Source of the DNA: an uncultured Ruminococcus sp.
GTDB taxonomy: Bacteria > Bacillota > Clostridia > Oscillospirales > Ruminococcaceae
Length of the DNA stretch: 61,750 nt
Direction: 5' to 3'
NCBI GenBank assembly: GCA_944388405.1
Contig: CALXIQ010000002.1
Span: 1-61,750 of the forward strand
Positions 43,394-53,500 of this stretch are shown piece by piece. A program made the position numbers and the translations under genes. Every line of letters starts with the position of its first letter. The first letter of the stretch is position 1. The notes beneath the pieces were generated by a model. That model saw only the letters and a program-made list of their open reading frames with translations, searched no databases and was not told the origin of the DNA.

Positions 43394-44212
43394 ATGAAAA
43401 AGAATATCTATGTTTCAATCGTTTGCTTTTTCCTGCTTGTGATGATGTTCAGCGGAGTGATGATATACCGTCATTTCAAAGAAGCACATACGCAGGCGGA
43501 AATCTACGACAGTCTTGCGGAAATCGTAGAGGAAAGCGAAACAAACGAGAGTGTCGAAGCTACGGAGGGAGAAGTGGTAATGCTCCCTGAGTACGCAAAG
43601 CTCTATGAGCAGAACAGCGACATTGTGGGGTGGATAAGAATTGACGATACGCAAATCAACTATCCCGTTATGCAGTCGCCGCAAGAGCCGAACTTCTATC
43701 TGAAGCACGGCTTTGACAAGGAATACACCGATTACGGCTGCCCCTATATGAGCGAAAGCTGTGATGTAAATAAACCGTCGGACAACCTGATTGTTTACGG
43801 TCATCATATGAAGAACGGTACAATGTTTTCCGACCTTGAAAAGTTAAAAAGCAAGGAATTTTGGGAGGAACACAAGACTTTACGCTTTGATACGCTTTAT
43901 GTGAAACAGACCTATGAGGTTATCGCTGTTTTCAAAACGGCGGTTTATACCGGCTCGGAAAATGAGTTTAGGTATTATCAGTTTGTGGACGCCGCAACAA
44001 AAGAGCAGTTTGACGGGTATATCCAAAGAGCCAAAGAAAAGGCTTTCTACGATACGGGCGTTTCTGCCGAATACGGTGATAAGCTTATCACGCTATCCAC
44101 CTGTGAGTATTCTTGTCAGAACAGCAGGCTTGTCGTAGTTGCAAAGAAAGTAACAGAAAGCGGTGGTAGCAATGCTCCCTCAAATGACGGGGCGACAGAG
44201 ATACAAAGCTAA
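43394..44212 (+). CDS. Class B sortase
   Basis: 272 residues. One N-terminal membrane anchor (YVSIVCFFLLVMMFSGVMIY). The catalytic domain shows VYGHHMKNGTMF with the active-site His near 137, TLSTCEYSCQNSRLVVVAKK with Cys near 237 and Arg near 245. YLKHGFDKEYTDYGCPYMSE is a class B feature. It likely joins the DTPKTG-ended adhesin of this element to the wall or polymerises it. AAAGGAAACGCA precedes the ATG. The last 41 bp overlap the next gene. Confidence 0.93.
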   Translation: MKKNIYVSIVCFFLLVMMFSGVMIYRHFKEAHTQAEIYDSLAEIVEESETNESVEATEGEVVMLPEYAKLYEQNSDIVGWIRIDDTQINYPVMQSPQEPNFYLKHGFDKEYTDYGCPYMSESCDVNKPSDNLIVYGHHMKNGTMFSDLEKLKSKEFWEEHKTLRFDTLYVKQTYEVIAVFKTAVYTGSENEFRYYQFVDAATKEQFDGYIQRAKEKAFYDTGVSAEYGDKLITLSTCEYSCQNSRLVVVAKKVTESGGSNAPSNDGATEIQS

Positions 44213-44531
44213 TGCCCTGATAAAGCGCCTGTGTGCAAACTATGACGGAGGAAACTGTCTGCTCCTTGATGATGGAGAACCCTGCGTATGCGTTCAGTCT
44301 ATTTCTTACTCTCTGCTTTGCAAATACTTCCGCAATGCGGTATTACCCGCAGAGCCAAAGCTGGAAGCAGAGATATTGATGTCGAGGGCAAAAACCGTTT
44401 GTGAAAGGTGCGGTGTTCCTATTGAAAAGCACAGTAACAGGCAGAAATACTGTGCTGAGTGTGCAAGGATAATGTACCTGAAAAACAAGGCGAAATATCA
44501 ACGAAATAAGAGGTCGGCCGTGGACAATTAG
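44172..44531 (+). CDS. Cysteine-rich VLP-domain protein
   Basis: 119 residues, start ATG 44172 within the sortase gene. GRQRYKANALIKRLCANYDG, NCLLLDDGEPCVCVQ and SYSLLCKYFRNAVLPAE match the Cys-rich VLP domain common in Firmicute ICEs. A C-terminal zinc-finger-like part (CERCGVPIEKHSNRQKYCAE, C) follows. It probably binds zinc and perhaps nucleic acid. Function unknown. Coupled to the sortase gene by overlap. Confidence 0.85.
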   Translation: MLPQMTGRQRYKANALIKRLCANYDGGNCLLLDDGEPCVCVQSISYSLLCKYFRNAVLPAEPKLEAEILMSRAKTVCERCGVPIEKHSNRQKYCAECARIMYLKNKAKYQRNKRSAVDN

Positions 44532-44585
44532 ACCGCCGAAAACCCTTATTTCAAGCCACTTTTTATATGCAAAGGTCAAGGGGTT

Positions 44586-44609
44586 AAGGTGTTTATACCT
44601 TTTCACCTT
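44586..44609 (+). terminator. Weak hairpin upstream of the CHAP gene
   Basis: AAGGTG / CACCTT with a 12-nt loop followed by GTTTTG, in the 117-bp gap after the VLP gene. Marginal stability; could attenuate the next gene. Confidence 0.35.
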
Positions 44610-44648
44610 GTTTTGCGTTCTAATTTTCCACGAAGGGAGGTTTATTAT

Positions 44649-46385
44649 ATGGCTGATATTAAAACAAGAGATGCGGTCAAAGGTACAATAAAAACCATTG
44701 ATAAAGCTGCCGTAGCCGGACAGCGAATGAAACAGGCGTATATCTCTACCAAAGATAAAGCCGAACACAGCACATCTGCCGCCGAAAATTCTGCCGACGA
44801 ATATGCTGCGGATAAGTTTGAGCGTGGAGTTGACACCGCTGTTCACGAGGGCGCACATCAATTTGACAAAGCCGGACGGAAAGGCGTGAAAACCACAAAG
44901 GAAAATATCTACAAGACAAAGGACGGTATTCAGAATTTCAAGGCAAAACGGGCTGAAAAGGCTTTGCAGAAGCAATCTCAGAATATCGGCGGCAAAACGG
45001 TCAGGACTGCGGAAAAATCAGCAGAGAAAACCGTAAAGCAGTCTGCTCGTTCAGCCGGAAAGAAAACGATAAAGACGGTCGGCAAAGGCTCTGCAAAGAC
45101 GGCGACGAAATCCATTAAGACTGCCGAGAAAACCGCAAAGACAGCAATTAAGACCTCACAGCAGGCTGCAAAAGCGGCACAGAAAACCGCAAAGGCAAGT
45201 GCGAAAGCAGCTCAGAAAGCCGCCCAAGCCGCAAAAGCTACGGCAAAGGCGGTCGTTGCCGGTGTTAAGGCGGCAGTAAAGGCTACGATTGCCGCAGTAA
45301 AAGCGATTATTGCCGGAATTAAAGCGCTTGTCGCCGCAATAGCTGCCGGAGGTTGGGTTGCGGTTGTTGTGATTATCGTAATTTGCCTGATCGCCGCTAT
45401 CATCGGCTCGGTGTTCGGTATCTTCTTTTCAGGAGAGGACTCAGGAACGGGACAGTCTATGCAGACTGCTGTTCAGGAAATCAACACAGAATATGATAAC
45501 AAGCTGTTGGAAATCCGAAACGGCAATACCTATGATGTTCTTGAAATGTCGGGCAGCCGTGCTGTCTGGAAAGAAGTGCTTTCGGTGTATTCCGTTAAGG
45601 TCAACACCGACCCCGACAATCCGCAGGAGGTCGCCACGATGGACGATAGCAAAAAGCAGCTTCTCAAAGATATATTTTGGGAGATGAACAGCATATCGTC
45701 ACGGACGGAAAGCAAGTCTGAAACGGTCATAACCGAAACCGATGACGGAAACGGAAATATCGTGCAGACCGAAACCACCGTTACGAGAACCTACTTATAT
45801 ATAACAGTATCGCATAAAACGGTGGACGAAATGGCGGCACAGTACGGCTTCAATCAGGAGCAAAAGGATTATCTGATCGAGCTTCTGCAAGACAAGAATA
45901 ATTCCTTGTGGTCATCTGTGCTTTACGGCATTACCGCAAGCGACGACCAAATCGTAACCGTTGCTTTGTCGCAGATCGGCAATGTGGGCGGCGAGCCTTA
46001 CTGGTCTTGGTATGGCTTCGGCTCCCGTGTGGAGTGGTGTGCTTGCTTTGTATCCTGGTGCGCGAATGAGTGCGGATATATCGACACGGGCGTTATCCCG
46101 AAATATGCAGGATGTGTAAACGGTGTGCAGTGGTTCAAAGACAGAGGTCAATGGATGGACGGTTCTGCCGAGCCGGTTCCCGGTATGATTATCTTCTTTG
46201 ACTGGGATTCTCCCGACGGTTCGTCAGGACCGCAAGACGGTCTATCTGACCATACGGGTATCGTTCAGAAAGTGGAGAACGGGATTGTCTATACCGTTGA
46301 GGGTAACTCCGGTGATAGTGTAAGAGTAAATCAGTATCCTGTCGGTCATTATGAGATACTCGGCTATGGTATCCCACAGTATTAG
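44649..46385 (+). CDS. CHAP-domain cell-wall hydrolase of the mating channel
   Basis: 578 residues from ATG 44649 after GGGAGG. Residues 1-230 are a Lys/Ala/Thr-rich helical repeat ([33 protein letters not shown]). One membrane helix follows ([20 protein letters not shown], about 238-262), then an extracellular linker. The CHAP amidase/endopeptidase occupies about 435-578, with [16 protein letters not shown] near 460 (catalytic Cys) and [19 protein letters not shown] (catalytic His). It opens peptidoglycan for the conjugation channel, the VirB1/CwlT role. Last gene of the conjugation block before the cargo. Confidence 0.9.
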   Translation: MADIKTRDAVKGTIKTIDKAAVAGQRMKQAYISTKDKAEHSTSAAENSADEYAADKFERGVDTAVHEGAHQFDKAGRKGVKTTKENIYKTKDGIQNFKAKRAEKALQKQSQNIGGKTVRTAEKSAEKTVKQSARSAGKKTIKTVGKGSAKTATKSIKTAEKTAKTAIKTSQQAAKAAQKTAKASAKAAQKAAQAAKATAKAVVAGVKAAVKATIAAVKAIIAGIKALVAAIAAGGWVAVVVIIVICLIAAIIGSVFGIFFSGEDSGTGQSMQTAVQEINTEYDNKLLEIRNGNTYDVLEMSGSRAVWKEVLSVYSVKVNTDPDNPQEVATMDDSKKQLLKDIFWEMNSISSRTESKSETVITETDDGNGNIVQTETTVTRTYLYITVSHKTVDEMAAQYGFNQEQKDYLIELLQDKNNSLWSSVLYGITASDDQIVTVALSQIGNVGGEPYWSWYGFGSRVEWCACFVSWCANECGYIDTGVIPKYAGCVNGVQWFKDRGQWMDGSAEPVPGMIIFFDWDSPDGSSGPQDGLSDHTGIVQKVENGIVYTVEGNSGDSVRVNQYPVGHYEILGYGIPQY

Positions 46386-46425
46386 AAAAGATGCCGCCCT
46401 TCGTGGGTGGCATCTTTATTTTTTT
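46386..46425 (+). terminator. Terminator at the end of the conjugation operon
   Basis: AAAGATGCCGCCC pairs with GGGTGGCATCTTT around TTCGT, followed by ATTTTTTTT. It starts directly after the CHAP stop and shares 13 bp (GGGTGGCATCTTT) with the terminator at 47472-47503. Confidence 0.9.
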
Positions 46426-46442
46426 GCACAAGAGTATGAATT

Positions 46443-46751
46443 TTACTTTTTTATATCTTTCGCAATGGCAATAAGATTGTCTAACTGTTCATTATTCAGT
46501 GACTTTGCAATCTCAAATAATTCATTTGCTTTTGTTGGATTGGTTGACTTGGTATCAAAGAAATCCTTTGGCTCTACACCAAGATACTCACAAATATAAA
46601 AGAAAGTCATCATAGAAGGAAGATTTACCCCGTTCTCGATGTTGTTAATATAACCGGCGCTTTGACCGATTGATAGGCTCATATCTCTTGCTGAAACGCC
46701 CTTATTAATGCGTAGCTCGGTTAGCCTTTTAGCGAATTCTTCTTTTTCCAT
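46443..46751 (-). CDS. Xre-family transcriptional regulator
   Basis: 102 residues from ATG 46749-46751 (MEKEEFAKRLTELRINKG) after GGTGAGG. The helix-turn-helix lies at about 6-60, with SARDMSLSIGQSAGYINNIE and NLPSMMTFFYICEYLGVEP. The C-terminal 40 residues are helical and polar. It reads toward the conjugation operon's end and diverges from the SLOG gene, sharing a 137-bp promoter region. It may regulate itself and the SLOG gene; target not visible. Confidence 0.88.
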   Translation of the reverse strand: MEKEEFAKRLTELRINKGVSARDMSLSIGQSAGYINNIENGVNLPSMMTFFYICEYLGVEPKDFFDTKSTNPTKANELFEIAKSLNNEQLDNLIAIAKDIKK

Positions 46752-46824
46752 AGTCCTCACCACCTTATATATAATTGTACTATAAGCACCTTTGTATTCT
46801 GTCCGGTTAATTTAGCAATTTTCG

Positions 46825-46853
46825 TTGACATAACTATAATAAATAGATATAAT
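46825..46853 (+). promoter_or_regulatory. Promoter of the SLOG gene
   Basis: Consensus TTGACA (46825-46830), 17 bp, TATAAT (46848-46853), 35 bp before the start codon at 46889, so the leader is very short. Confidence 0.82.
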
Positions 46854-46888
46854 ATTATTACCTATATATTTTGATTAGATGTGGTTTG

Positions 46889-47359
46889 ATGATTGAGAAA
46901 ACTGTTTGCTTTACAGGACACAGGAATATTCCCTTGTTAAAAAGAAAAGCCGTAGCTCAGAGACTAAAAACTGAACTCACGGATTTAATAAATAATGGCT
47001 ATCAATTTTTCGGGGCGGGAGGCGCATTAGGTTTTGATACACTTGCTGCCCAAACTGTTTTGGAATTGAAGAAAGATTACAAACACATAAGGCTGATCCT
47101 TGTACTCCCGTGTGAAAATCAGACTCGGGGTTGGAAAGAAAAAGATGTTGAAACCTACGAAGAACTAAAACAACAAGCAGACAAAGTTGTTTATACCTCT
47201 AAAGAATACACACGAGGATGTATGCACAAACGCAACCGCTATTTAGTTGATAACAGCAATGTTTGCGTGTGTTATCTTACAGAGGATACCGGCGGCACTG
47301 CTTATACAGTCAACTACGCAATCAAATCAGGGTTAAAGGTAATAAACACAGCTAAATAA
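46889..47359 (+). CDS. SLOG-domain protein (DUF1273/YpsA-like)
   Basis: About 156 residues from ATG 46889 (MIEKTVCFTGHRNIP). FTGHR at the N-terminus, FGAGGALGFDTLAAQTVLEL near 41-60, LILVLPCENQTRGW and DTGGTAYTVNYA near 134-145 are the SLOG Rossmann-like nucleotide-binding signature. SLOG proteins bind nucleotides or nucleotide-derived signals, and several act as sensors in conflict systems. Next to a phosphorothioation cassette it could be a regulatory or effector component, but the known DUF1273 proteins also occur alone in ICEs. The ribosome site is weak (GTGG). Confidence 0.82.
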   Translation: MIEKTVCFTGHRNIPLLKRKAVAQRLKTELTDLINNGYQFFGAGGALGFDTLAAQTVLELKKDYKHIRLILVLPCENQTRGWKEKDVETYEELKQQADKVVYTSKEYTRGCMHKRNRYLVDNSNVCVCYLTEDTGGTAYTVNYAIKSGLKVINTAK

Positions 47360-47471
47360 CAGCAAATTTCTTTCATCTTTACGAAGTTGACACTTTATAA
47401 TGAGCCTTGAAGAGTGGTTATAATTATATGTTGTTTATGTTGTAAAAAAGACTTTTATGTTGCTGACTCAT

Positions 47472-47503
47472 AAAGATGCTACCTATCTGGGTGGCATCTT
47501 TTT
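47472..47503 (+). terminator. Terminator upstream of the cargo operon
   Basis: AAAGATGC with ACC pairs with GGGT and GCATCTTT, followed by TTT. It is a near-copy of the terminator at 46386, about 1085 bp away. Confidence 0.75.
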
Positions 47504-47575
47504 GCTCTAGGATATAATGCTTCACAACTATGTTTGAGTTTTCGTCTAAAAATGAATGTTTCGCTTCATTTCCTA

Positions 47576-47604
47576 TTGAATTTTTTTAAAAAAACTGCTA
47601 TAAT
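47576..47604 (+). promoter_or_regulatory. Main promoter of the phosphorothioation operon
   Basis: TTGAAT (47576-47581), 17 bp, TATAAT (47599-47604). Start near 47611 gives a 73-nt leader before the Xre gene. No other promoter or terminator is obvious until 61.6 kb. Confidence 0.75.
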
Positions 47605-47683
47605 GTACTTGTGTGTTTGCTGCATAAGCAAGTAATTCATAGTTGCAGACAAATACATAATAAGTTTTTACGAGGTGATCACC

Positions 47684-47887
47684 ATGTCAGTCAGTTATAA
47701 AAAACTGTGGAAGCTATTAATTGACAAGGATATGAAGAAAAAAGACCTTGGAACAGTTGCAAACATTAGCAACTACACAATCACAAAAATGAATCGTGGA
47801 GAAAATGTGACAGTTGAAGTGATCGGTAAAATATGTAAAGCCTTAAACTGTACCGCCGACGAGATAATGGAATTTATCGACGAATGA
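47684..47887 (+). CDS. Small Xre/Cro-type regulator of the cargo operon
   Basis: 67 residues from ATG 47684 after GAGGTGA. It is almost entirely one helix-turn-helix: YKKLWKLLIDKDMKKKDLGT, then ANISNYTITKMNRGENVTVE and ICKALNCTADEIMEFI. This Cro-like type often precedes restriction-modification and toxin genes and delays their expression on entry into a new cell. It is the first gene of the operon, 64 bp before the DndC-like gene, so autoregulation of the whole cassette is likely (inference). Confidence 0.88.
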   Translation: MSVSYKKLWKLLIDKDMKKKDLGTVANISNYTITKMNRGENVTVEVIGKICKALNCTADEIMEFIDE

Positions 47888-47951
47888 AAGTCCGTTTTAT
47901 GGGACGCTTATCGTGATATGATTATTTATAATGTATAGGAGGTGATTGTTT

Positions 47952-49667
47952 ATGTGGTGCAAAAAATGCAATCGTGAAACTGATGAAAAGATTTGTTCTA
48001 TTTGCGGTTCGGATACCGAAGATGATATTCCCTATGAAGTGTACTGGTGTGAGCATTGTAAAGTTCCGCTGATTAAAGCTGTAAACGGTGCTGATAAAGA
48101 ATACTGCCCCTTGTGTGGCGGAAAGACTCGTTATATGGCAACTGACCTTCGTCCTGTTTTCCCAGAAGAAAGGTTGCTCTTAGAGATTCTTTTAGCAAAA
48201 CCCCTTGCTTACATGGAGAAAAGCGTCTGGGCTTCAAACAACCGTTACTATATTGATGGCGAAACTATCACTATCACAACTTCGCTTTATAAAAAATATC
48301 CTATAGATTATATAATTCGGCATCTTGAAGCCTATAAACCACAAAACAATTACGATTATTTTACTAAAAACATAGAAGTTTTTGTTAAGGCAAATCAGGA
48401 AAGATTGTCTTACTTGATATATGAGGCATACAGTTTTATTCAAGATTCGGCGAAGGCATATCCTAGAGAGAATATTGTTATTTCTTTCTCAGGCGGTAAG
48501 GATTCAACTGTTACCGCTGATCTTGTAGTAAAAGCGCTTTCTGATCCGAGCCTTGTGCATATTTTTGGAAACACAACGCTTGAGTTTCCAACTACCATTG
48601 AGTATGCAACGAGATTCCGACTGAATAATCCTAAAGCAATTTTTAAGACAGCAAAGAACAAGGAACAGGATTTCTATAGCGTGTGTGAGGATATTGGACC
48701 TCCAGCAAGAATGCTTCGTTGGTGTTGTTTCATGTTTAAGACCGGTCCGATTTCTCGTGTTATAAACAGCTTTTACAGAGATAAAAATATACTTACTTAT
48801 TACGGCATCCGTAAATGTGAGTCTGTAACGAGAAGTAAGTACAACCGTATTGAAGATAATGCAGAAACAATCAAGATTCAGCAGCAGAAGGTCGCTTCTC
48901 CTATTTTCTTTTGGAAGGATATTGACATTTGGCTGTATCTGCTTGGAGAAAAGGTTGATTTCAATGATGCATATAGATTGGGCTATGACAGAGTAGGTTG
49001 TTGGTGTTGCCCGAACAACAACGCCCGTGCCGAGTTTCTGTCAAAAATCTATATGCCGGAGCAATATGAGAAGTGGCACAATTTCCTTATTGATTTTGCT
49101 AAAAAAATCGGAAAGCCCGATCCTGAGGAGTATATCAATAGTGGAAAGTGGAAGGCTCGTCAAGGCGGTAACGGTGTTAAAGCAGCATCCGATGTTAAGA
49201 TAAAATTTACGAACTGTACGACCGAAGAGAACGCTAAGGTTTATCAACTCAAAAAACCTATTGACGATTGCTTTATTGGTTTATTTACTCCGTTTGGAAG
49301 AATTGCTCCTGAACTTGGACGAAAGCTTATCAATGAAACGATAGTTGTTGATTTGAAAACGAATGTGCCGATACTTTCTATTCAGCCATTTAACCAGGAT
49401 GGATATGAGTATGCGGTGAAGATTAAAACAATGAATGTTGCAAAGCACGATGACTTGCAACGAATGGTTGGCTACCAGATTAAGAAGTACAATGCTTGCC
49501 GTAAGTGCTTGAAGTGCGAATCGCTTTGTAAGTTTGGTGCCATATCCATTATCGGTGATAAGTATTACATCAATGACAAGAAGTGCCGTAGATGTAAGAT
49601 GTGTGTTACCGCAAAATATCTTGACGGTGGCTGCCTTATGGATCGCTATCTCAAGACTAAGGATTAA
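47952..49667 (+). CDS. dndC: DndC/SspD-like PAPS-reductase-fold sulfur-transfer protein
   Basis: 571 residues. Residues 1-60 are zinc ribbons (CKKC..., CSICG, WCEHC, CPLCGG). ISFSGGKDSTVTAD at about 177-190 is the PP-loop ATP-pyrophosphatase motif. Cysteines at RWCCF (258-259) and GCWCCPNN (350-353) are placed for cluster or thiol chemistry as in DndC. Residues 516-561 are a ferredoxin-like end with CxxCxxCxxxC and a second CxxCxxC. DndC activates the DNA backbone phosphate for sulfur insertion. The zinc and ferredoxin ends are not in classical DndC but occur in BrxP- and archaeal-type relatives. Start ATG 47952 after AGGAGGTGAT. Confidence 0.88.
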   Translation: MWCKKCNRETDEKICSICGSDTEDDIPYEVYWCEHCKVPLIKAVNGADKEYCPLCGGKTRYMATDLRPVFPEERLLLEILLAKPLAYMEKSVWASNNRYYIDGETITITTSLYKKYPIDYIIRHLEAYKPQNNYDYFTKNIEVFVKANQERLSYLIYEAYSFIQDSAKAYPRENIVISFSGGKDSTVTADLVVKALSDPSLVHIFGNTTLEFPTTIEYATRFRLNNPKAIFKTAKNKEQDFYSVCEDIGPPARMLRWCCFMFKTGPISRVINSFYRDKNILTYYGIRKCESVTRSKYNRIEDNAETIKIQQQKVASPIFFWKDIDIWLYLLGEKVDFNDAYRLGYDRVGCWCCPNNNARAEFLSKIYMPEQYEKWHNFLIDFAKKIGKPDPEEYINSGKWKARQGGNGVKAASDVKIKFTNCTTEENAKVYQLKKPIDDCFIGLFTPFGRIAPELGRKLINETIVVDLKTNVPILSIQPFNQDGYEYAVKIKTMNVAKHDDLQRMVGYQIKKYNACRKCLKCESLCKFGAISIIGDKYYINDKKCRRCKMCVTAKYLDGGCLMDRYLKTKD

Positions 49668-49679
49668 AGGAGTTATGCT

Positions 49680-50558
49680 ATGAAATTTAGAGCGCATGAT
49701 ACCTTTTTTATCAGAAAAGGGTGGCTAAATAAAGGCCTTCGAAATGTTAATGCAGATGCAGGGGTGTTTATGGGAACTAAAGGTAATCCCATGGATGTGC
49801 TTGGTATTGGTGCAAACATGGTTAAGGCTCTAAGATACTGGCTCCAAGCGGTCAAGCTGACAAGCGAACCGGCTTCCGGAAAGAAAGAACAGAGCTTTAC
49901 AGAGTTCGGTCAGGTCGTTTTTGAAAATGACCCATATATAGAGGAAATGGGAACCCTGTGGTTGCTTCATTATCAGCTTGCTTCAAACAAAGATGATGCA
50001 ACTGCGTGGTACTATTTCTTTAACGAGTTTAAGGCAACAGAGTTTTCAAAAGAAGATTTTGTAAAACAACTGAGCAACTATATTCGTATGAATGGCGAAG
50101 AGGTTTCGGAAAGATCGCTTGAAGATGATTATACCTGTATCATCAATACCTATGTTTCGAGAATGAAATCTAACCCCGAGAAGGTGCAGCCCGAGAGCAA
50201 CATCGACTGCCCCTTCGGAGAACTTGGACTGATTGACATCGCAAACAAGAAAGATAAGCTGTATAGGAAGGCAACTCCGAAAAAGGATATGATTCATCCT
50301 TTGGTAGTCCTGGCGGTAATTGTTTACCAGGCAAATGGCAAGGACGAGATTAAAATCTCTGCTATTCAAAACGATCCATGTAATGCAGGCAAGGTGTTCA
50401 ACCTAGATATCATCACTTTGACCGCCTTGCTTTATAAGATTGAACTTATGGGATATATCAAAGTGATCCGCACTGCCGGTCTTGATGTAATCCGCATCAC
50501 GAAAGACCTCTCTTTTATAGAGTGTGTAAAATTATACTATAACGCGATCAATAAATAA
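49680..50558 (+). CDS. DUF4007 protein
   Basis: 292 residues. AHDTFFIRKGWLNKGLRNVN, VLGIGANMVKALRYWLQAVK and MGTLWLLHYQLASNKDDATA are the DUF4007 signature. The family is known mostly by association with PAPS-reductase-like proteins in defence loci; no activity is established. The C-terminal 90 residues look like a winged helix (VLAVIVYQANG, LIDITLTALLYKIELMG, VIRTAGLDVIRIT). It probably binds DNA and serves as a recognition or adaptor subunit for the ATPase encoded next. AAAGGAG precedes ATG 49680, 12 bp after dndC. Confidence 0.85.
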   Translation: MKFRAHDTFFIRKGWLNKGLRNVNADAGVFMGTKGNPMDVLGIGANMVKALRYWLQAVKLTSEPASGKKEQSFTEFGQVVFENDPYIEEMGTLWLLHYQLASNKDDATAWYYFFNEFKATEFSKEDFVKQLSNYIRMNGEEVSERSLEDDYTCIINTYVSRMKSNPEKVQPESNIDCPFGELGLIDIANKKDKLYRKATPKKDMIHPLVVLAVIVYQANGKDEIKISAIQNDPCNAGKVFNLDIITLTALLYKIELMGYIKVIRTAGLDVIRITKDLSFIECVKLYYNAINK

Positions 50559-50576
50559 TGACAGGAGGATGTAACC

Positions 50577-53500
50577 GTGTTAAAAGACCATATTGAAGTT
50601 GCAAAAGGGTTTCAAACTTCTGTGAACATTGCGTATGACCTACATGATGCCAATAAGGTTGCAAGTTTTATACCAACAATGTCATCACTTGATATCATTG
50701 AGGATGTATTGCTAAGCACGGCACCCAATTCTACCGATAGAGCAAGAATTCTTATCGGCGCATATGGCAAAGGTAAGTCACACATTATTTTGGTGCTTCT
50801 TTCGATGCTCTTTAAGAAAGATAAAGCTCTTTTTAGTCGTCTTCTTGATAAGATGCAAACATATAATTCCGATTTGTATAACTATGTTGATGAATATTTA
50901 AGCAGCTCTCGCAAACTCCTTCCAATTGTGGTCAGCGGAAGCAGCTCAAGTTTGACTCAATCCTTCCTATTTGCTCTTCAACAGGCACTTAAAAACGAAA
51001 ACCTTAATGATATTATGCCGGATACCCATTTCACAGCATCTTTGAATGCGATTGAAAGTTGGAAAACGGATTATCCGGATACGTACAAGCAGTTCGTAGC
51101 AGAGCTTGGAACACCTATTGATGATTTCGTCCTCAGCCTTAAGGAATACAGTGTTGAGTCTTATGAGAAATTTATCGATCTGTATCCGAAACTTACTGCG
51201 GGAAGCACCTTCAACCCCTTTCTCGGATTCGATGTAGTCGAGCTATACGAGAAGGTAGTTGACAAGCTTGCCGATAAAGGCTACGAAGGCGTCTACATCG
51301 TCTATGATGAGTTCAGCAAGTACCTTGAATCGAGTATTGGTAACGCGACAATTAGTGATATCAAGCTTCTTCAGGACTTTGCTGAAAAATGTGCCCGCAG
51401 TGGAAAAAAGCAGATGCATCTGATGCTGATTTGCCACAAGGATATCGCAAACTACATCGACAGTCAGCTACCCAAAGAGAAAGTTGACGGTTGGCGTGGC
51501 GTTTCCGGTAGATTTAAGCATACAAACCTTCATAACAATTTTGCTCAGATGTATGAAATCATCTCGGCGGTTATCAAGAAGGATTCTGCTTTCTGGGATA
51601 CCTTTGTTGATGAACATAAAGCACAGTTTGACGAGCTTGAAAGCAGATACACTGTAAACGGCCTTTTAGATGATAGCTCTGAAGAAGGAATAAAGTCAGC
51701 AATTTACGGATGTTATCCTATGCATCCGGTGTCAACCTTTATTCTTCCTCGACTGTCTGAAAAAGTGGCTCAGAACGAAAGAACTCTGTTTACATTTTTG
51801 TCTTCCGAGGATAAGCATACACTCTCTGTGTTCTTGAAAACTGCTGAGGGCGATTTTCCCATGCTTACTCCCGACTATCTTTACGATTATTTTGAGCCAC
51901 TGTTCCGTAAAGAGCCTTATACGAGCGACATTCACAAGACATATCGCTTGACTGCAAATATTTTGCAGAAGGTAGAAAACGACTCTATTCATGCAAAGAT
52001 TATCAAGACAATTTCTTTGATTTACATCGTGGAACAGTTTGAAAAATTGCCTCCGATTTATGATGTAATTGTTGATGCGTATAGAGATGTTGTCGGAGAC
52101 ACAAAGGTTATCAGCAATGCTTTAGCCGACCTAGTCAGCAAGGAATGCATCGTTTATCTCAAAAGAAGTAATAACTATCTCAAGCTAAAAGAAAGTAGCG
52201 GCGTTGATATTCCTCAGGAAATCGCAAAGAAGATTGAGAGCAATCGTGCTACTTTAAGTGTACGAGATATTCTTAACAAGTCTTCTTTTGACAGTTTTAT
52301 GTATCCTACTCGCTACAATGACGAGCACGAGATAACTCGCTATTTTGACTTTGTATTTATCAGCAGCGATGAGTTCTTTAGTGTAAATGATTGGAATCTT
52401 AAAATTAGCGAGACAATGGCAGACGGTGTTGTTTATGCTATTATTCCGAATAAAGCTGAAGAGATCACTGAAATTAAAAAAGCTCTTTCCGAAGGCAGAG
52501 GAAAGAACGACCGCATTGTGTTCTGCCTGCCCAAGAAGTTTGTCGATATTGAGAAGATTGCTTTTGAGTATAAAGCAGTTCTCGATTTGAAAGCATTAGT
52601 AGTAGATGATGAGCTTTTGAGCGATGAATATGATATTTACATTGAAGACCTTGAAGAGGTCATAAGTACTTTTATCTATTCGTATGCAAGACCGGAAAAC
52701 GGCGGCTCTGATTACTATCATAACGGCGAAAAGAAAGCGATTTACCGAAAAGCGCAAATGTCCGCACTTTTATCTAAAATTTGCGAGTCAGTATATCCGC
52801 ACGCTCCAACAATTAACAATGAATCAATCAACAAAAACTTCCTCCCTACTGTTGCTATCAACAGCAGAACAAAACTCCTTGCAGGTCTTTTAAACACAAC
52901 TCTTGAACCTAACCTTGGACTTAGTGGTACTGGTCAAGATGTGTCTATTATGAGAAGCACATTGCTTCAGACCGGAATTATTGAGGATATTTCAACAGAG
53001 CCGAAGATTAATCTTGAGCCTGCGGACGAAAATATCCGTTATATGCTCCATACCATTCAGAATTTTTTTGTAAAAGCTGGTGTGAATGGGGAACAGAATA
53101 TGGGTGAGCTATATGATATGCTTACCTCTTATAAATACGGTATAGGTTTGAAGATAGGTGTAGTGCCGATATATATTGCAACGGTTCTTCATCTGCACCG
53201 CAACAACATCGTTATCAAGAAGGGTTCAAGTGAGCAAAAGCTTTCTCCTGACCTTTTGAATATGATCAACGATGCTCCCGCAGGATATTCAGTTGTTCTT
53301 GAAAACTGGAACGAGGAAAAATCTGCTTATATGGCACAGTTGGAACAGTTGTTCCAAAAGCATATCCACGAACAAGAAAAGGTATACAACAGCTTTGCCT
53401 ACATCGTATCGGCTATGGGCCGTTGGTATATGTCTTTGCCCAAGTATGCAAAGGAGATGACCAAGTCATATAAGGGAATTGGTGCAAAGGATGCCTTTAA

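Larger units (their letters stand above)
47360..47683 (+). other. 324-bp regulatory gap before the phosphorothioation operon
   Basis: Contains the terminator at 47472-47503, an A/T-run at 47578-47594, the promoter at 47576-47604, and imperfect inverted repeats TTTGCTGCA (near 47616) and TGCAGACAAA (near 47644) downstream of the start site, which could be an operator for the Xre protein encoded next. No coding sequence seen. Confidence 0.5.
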
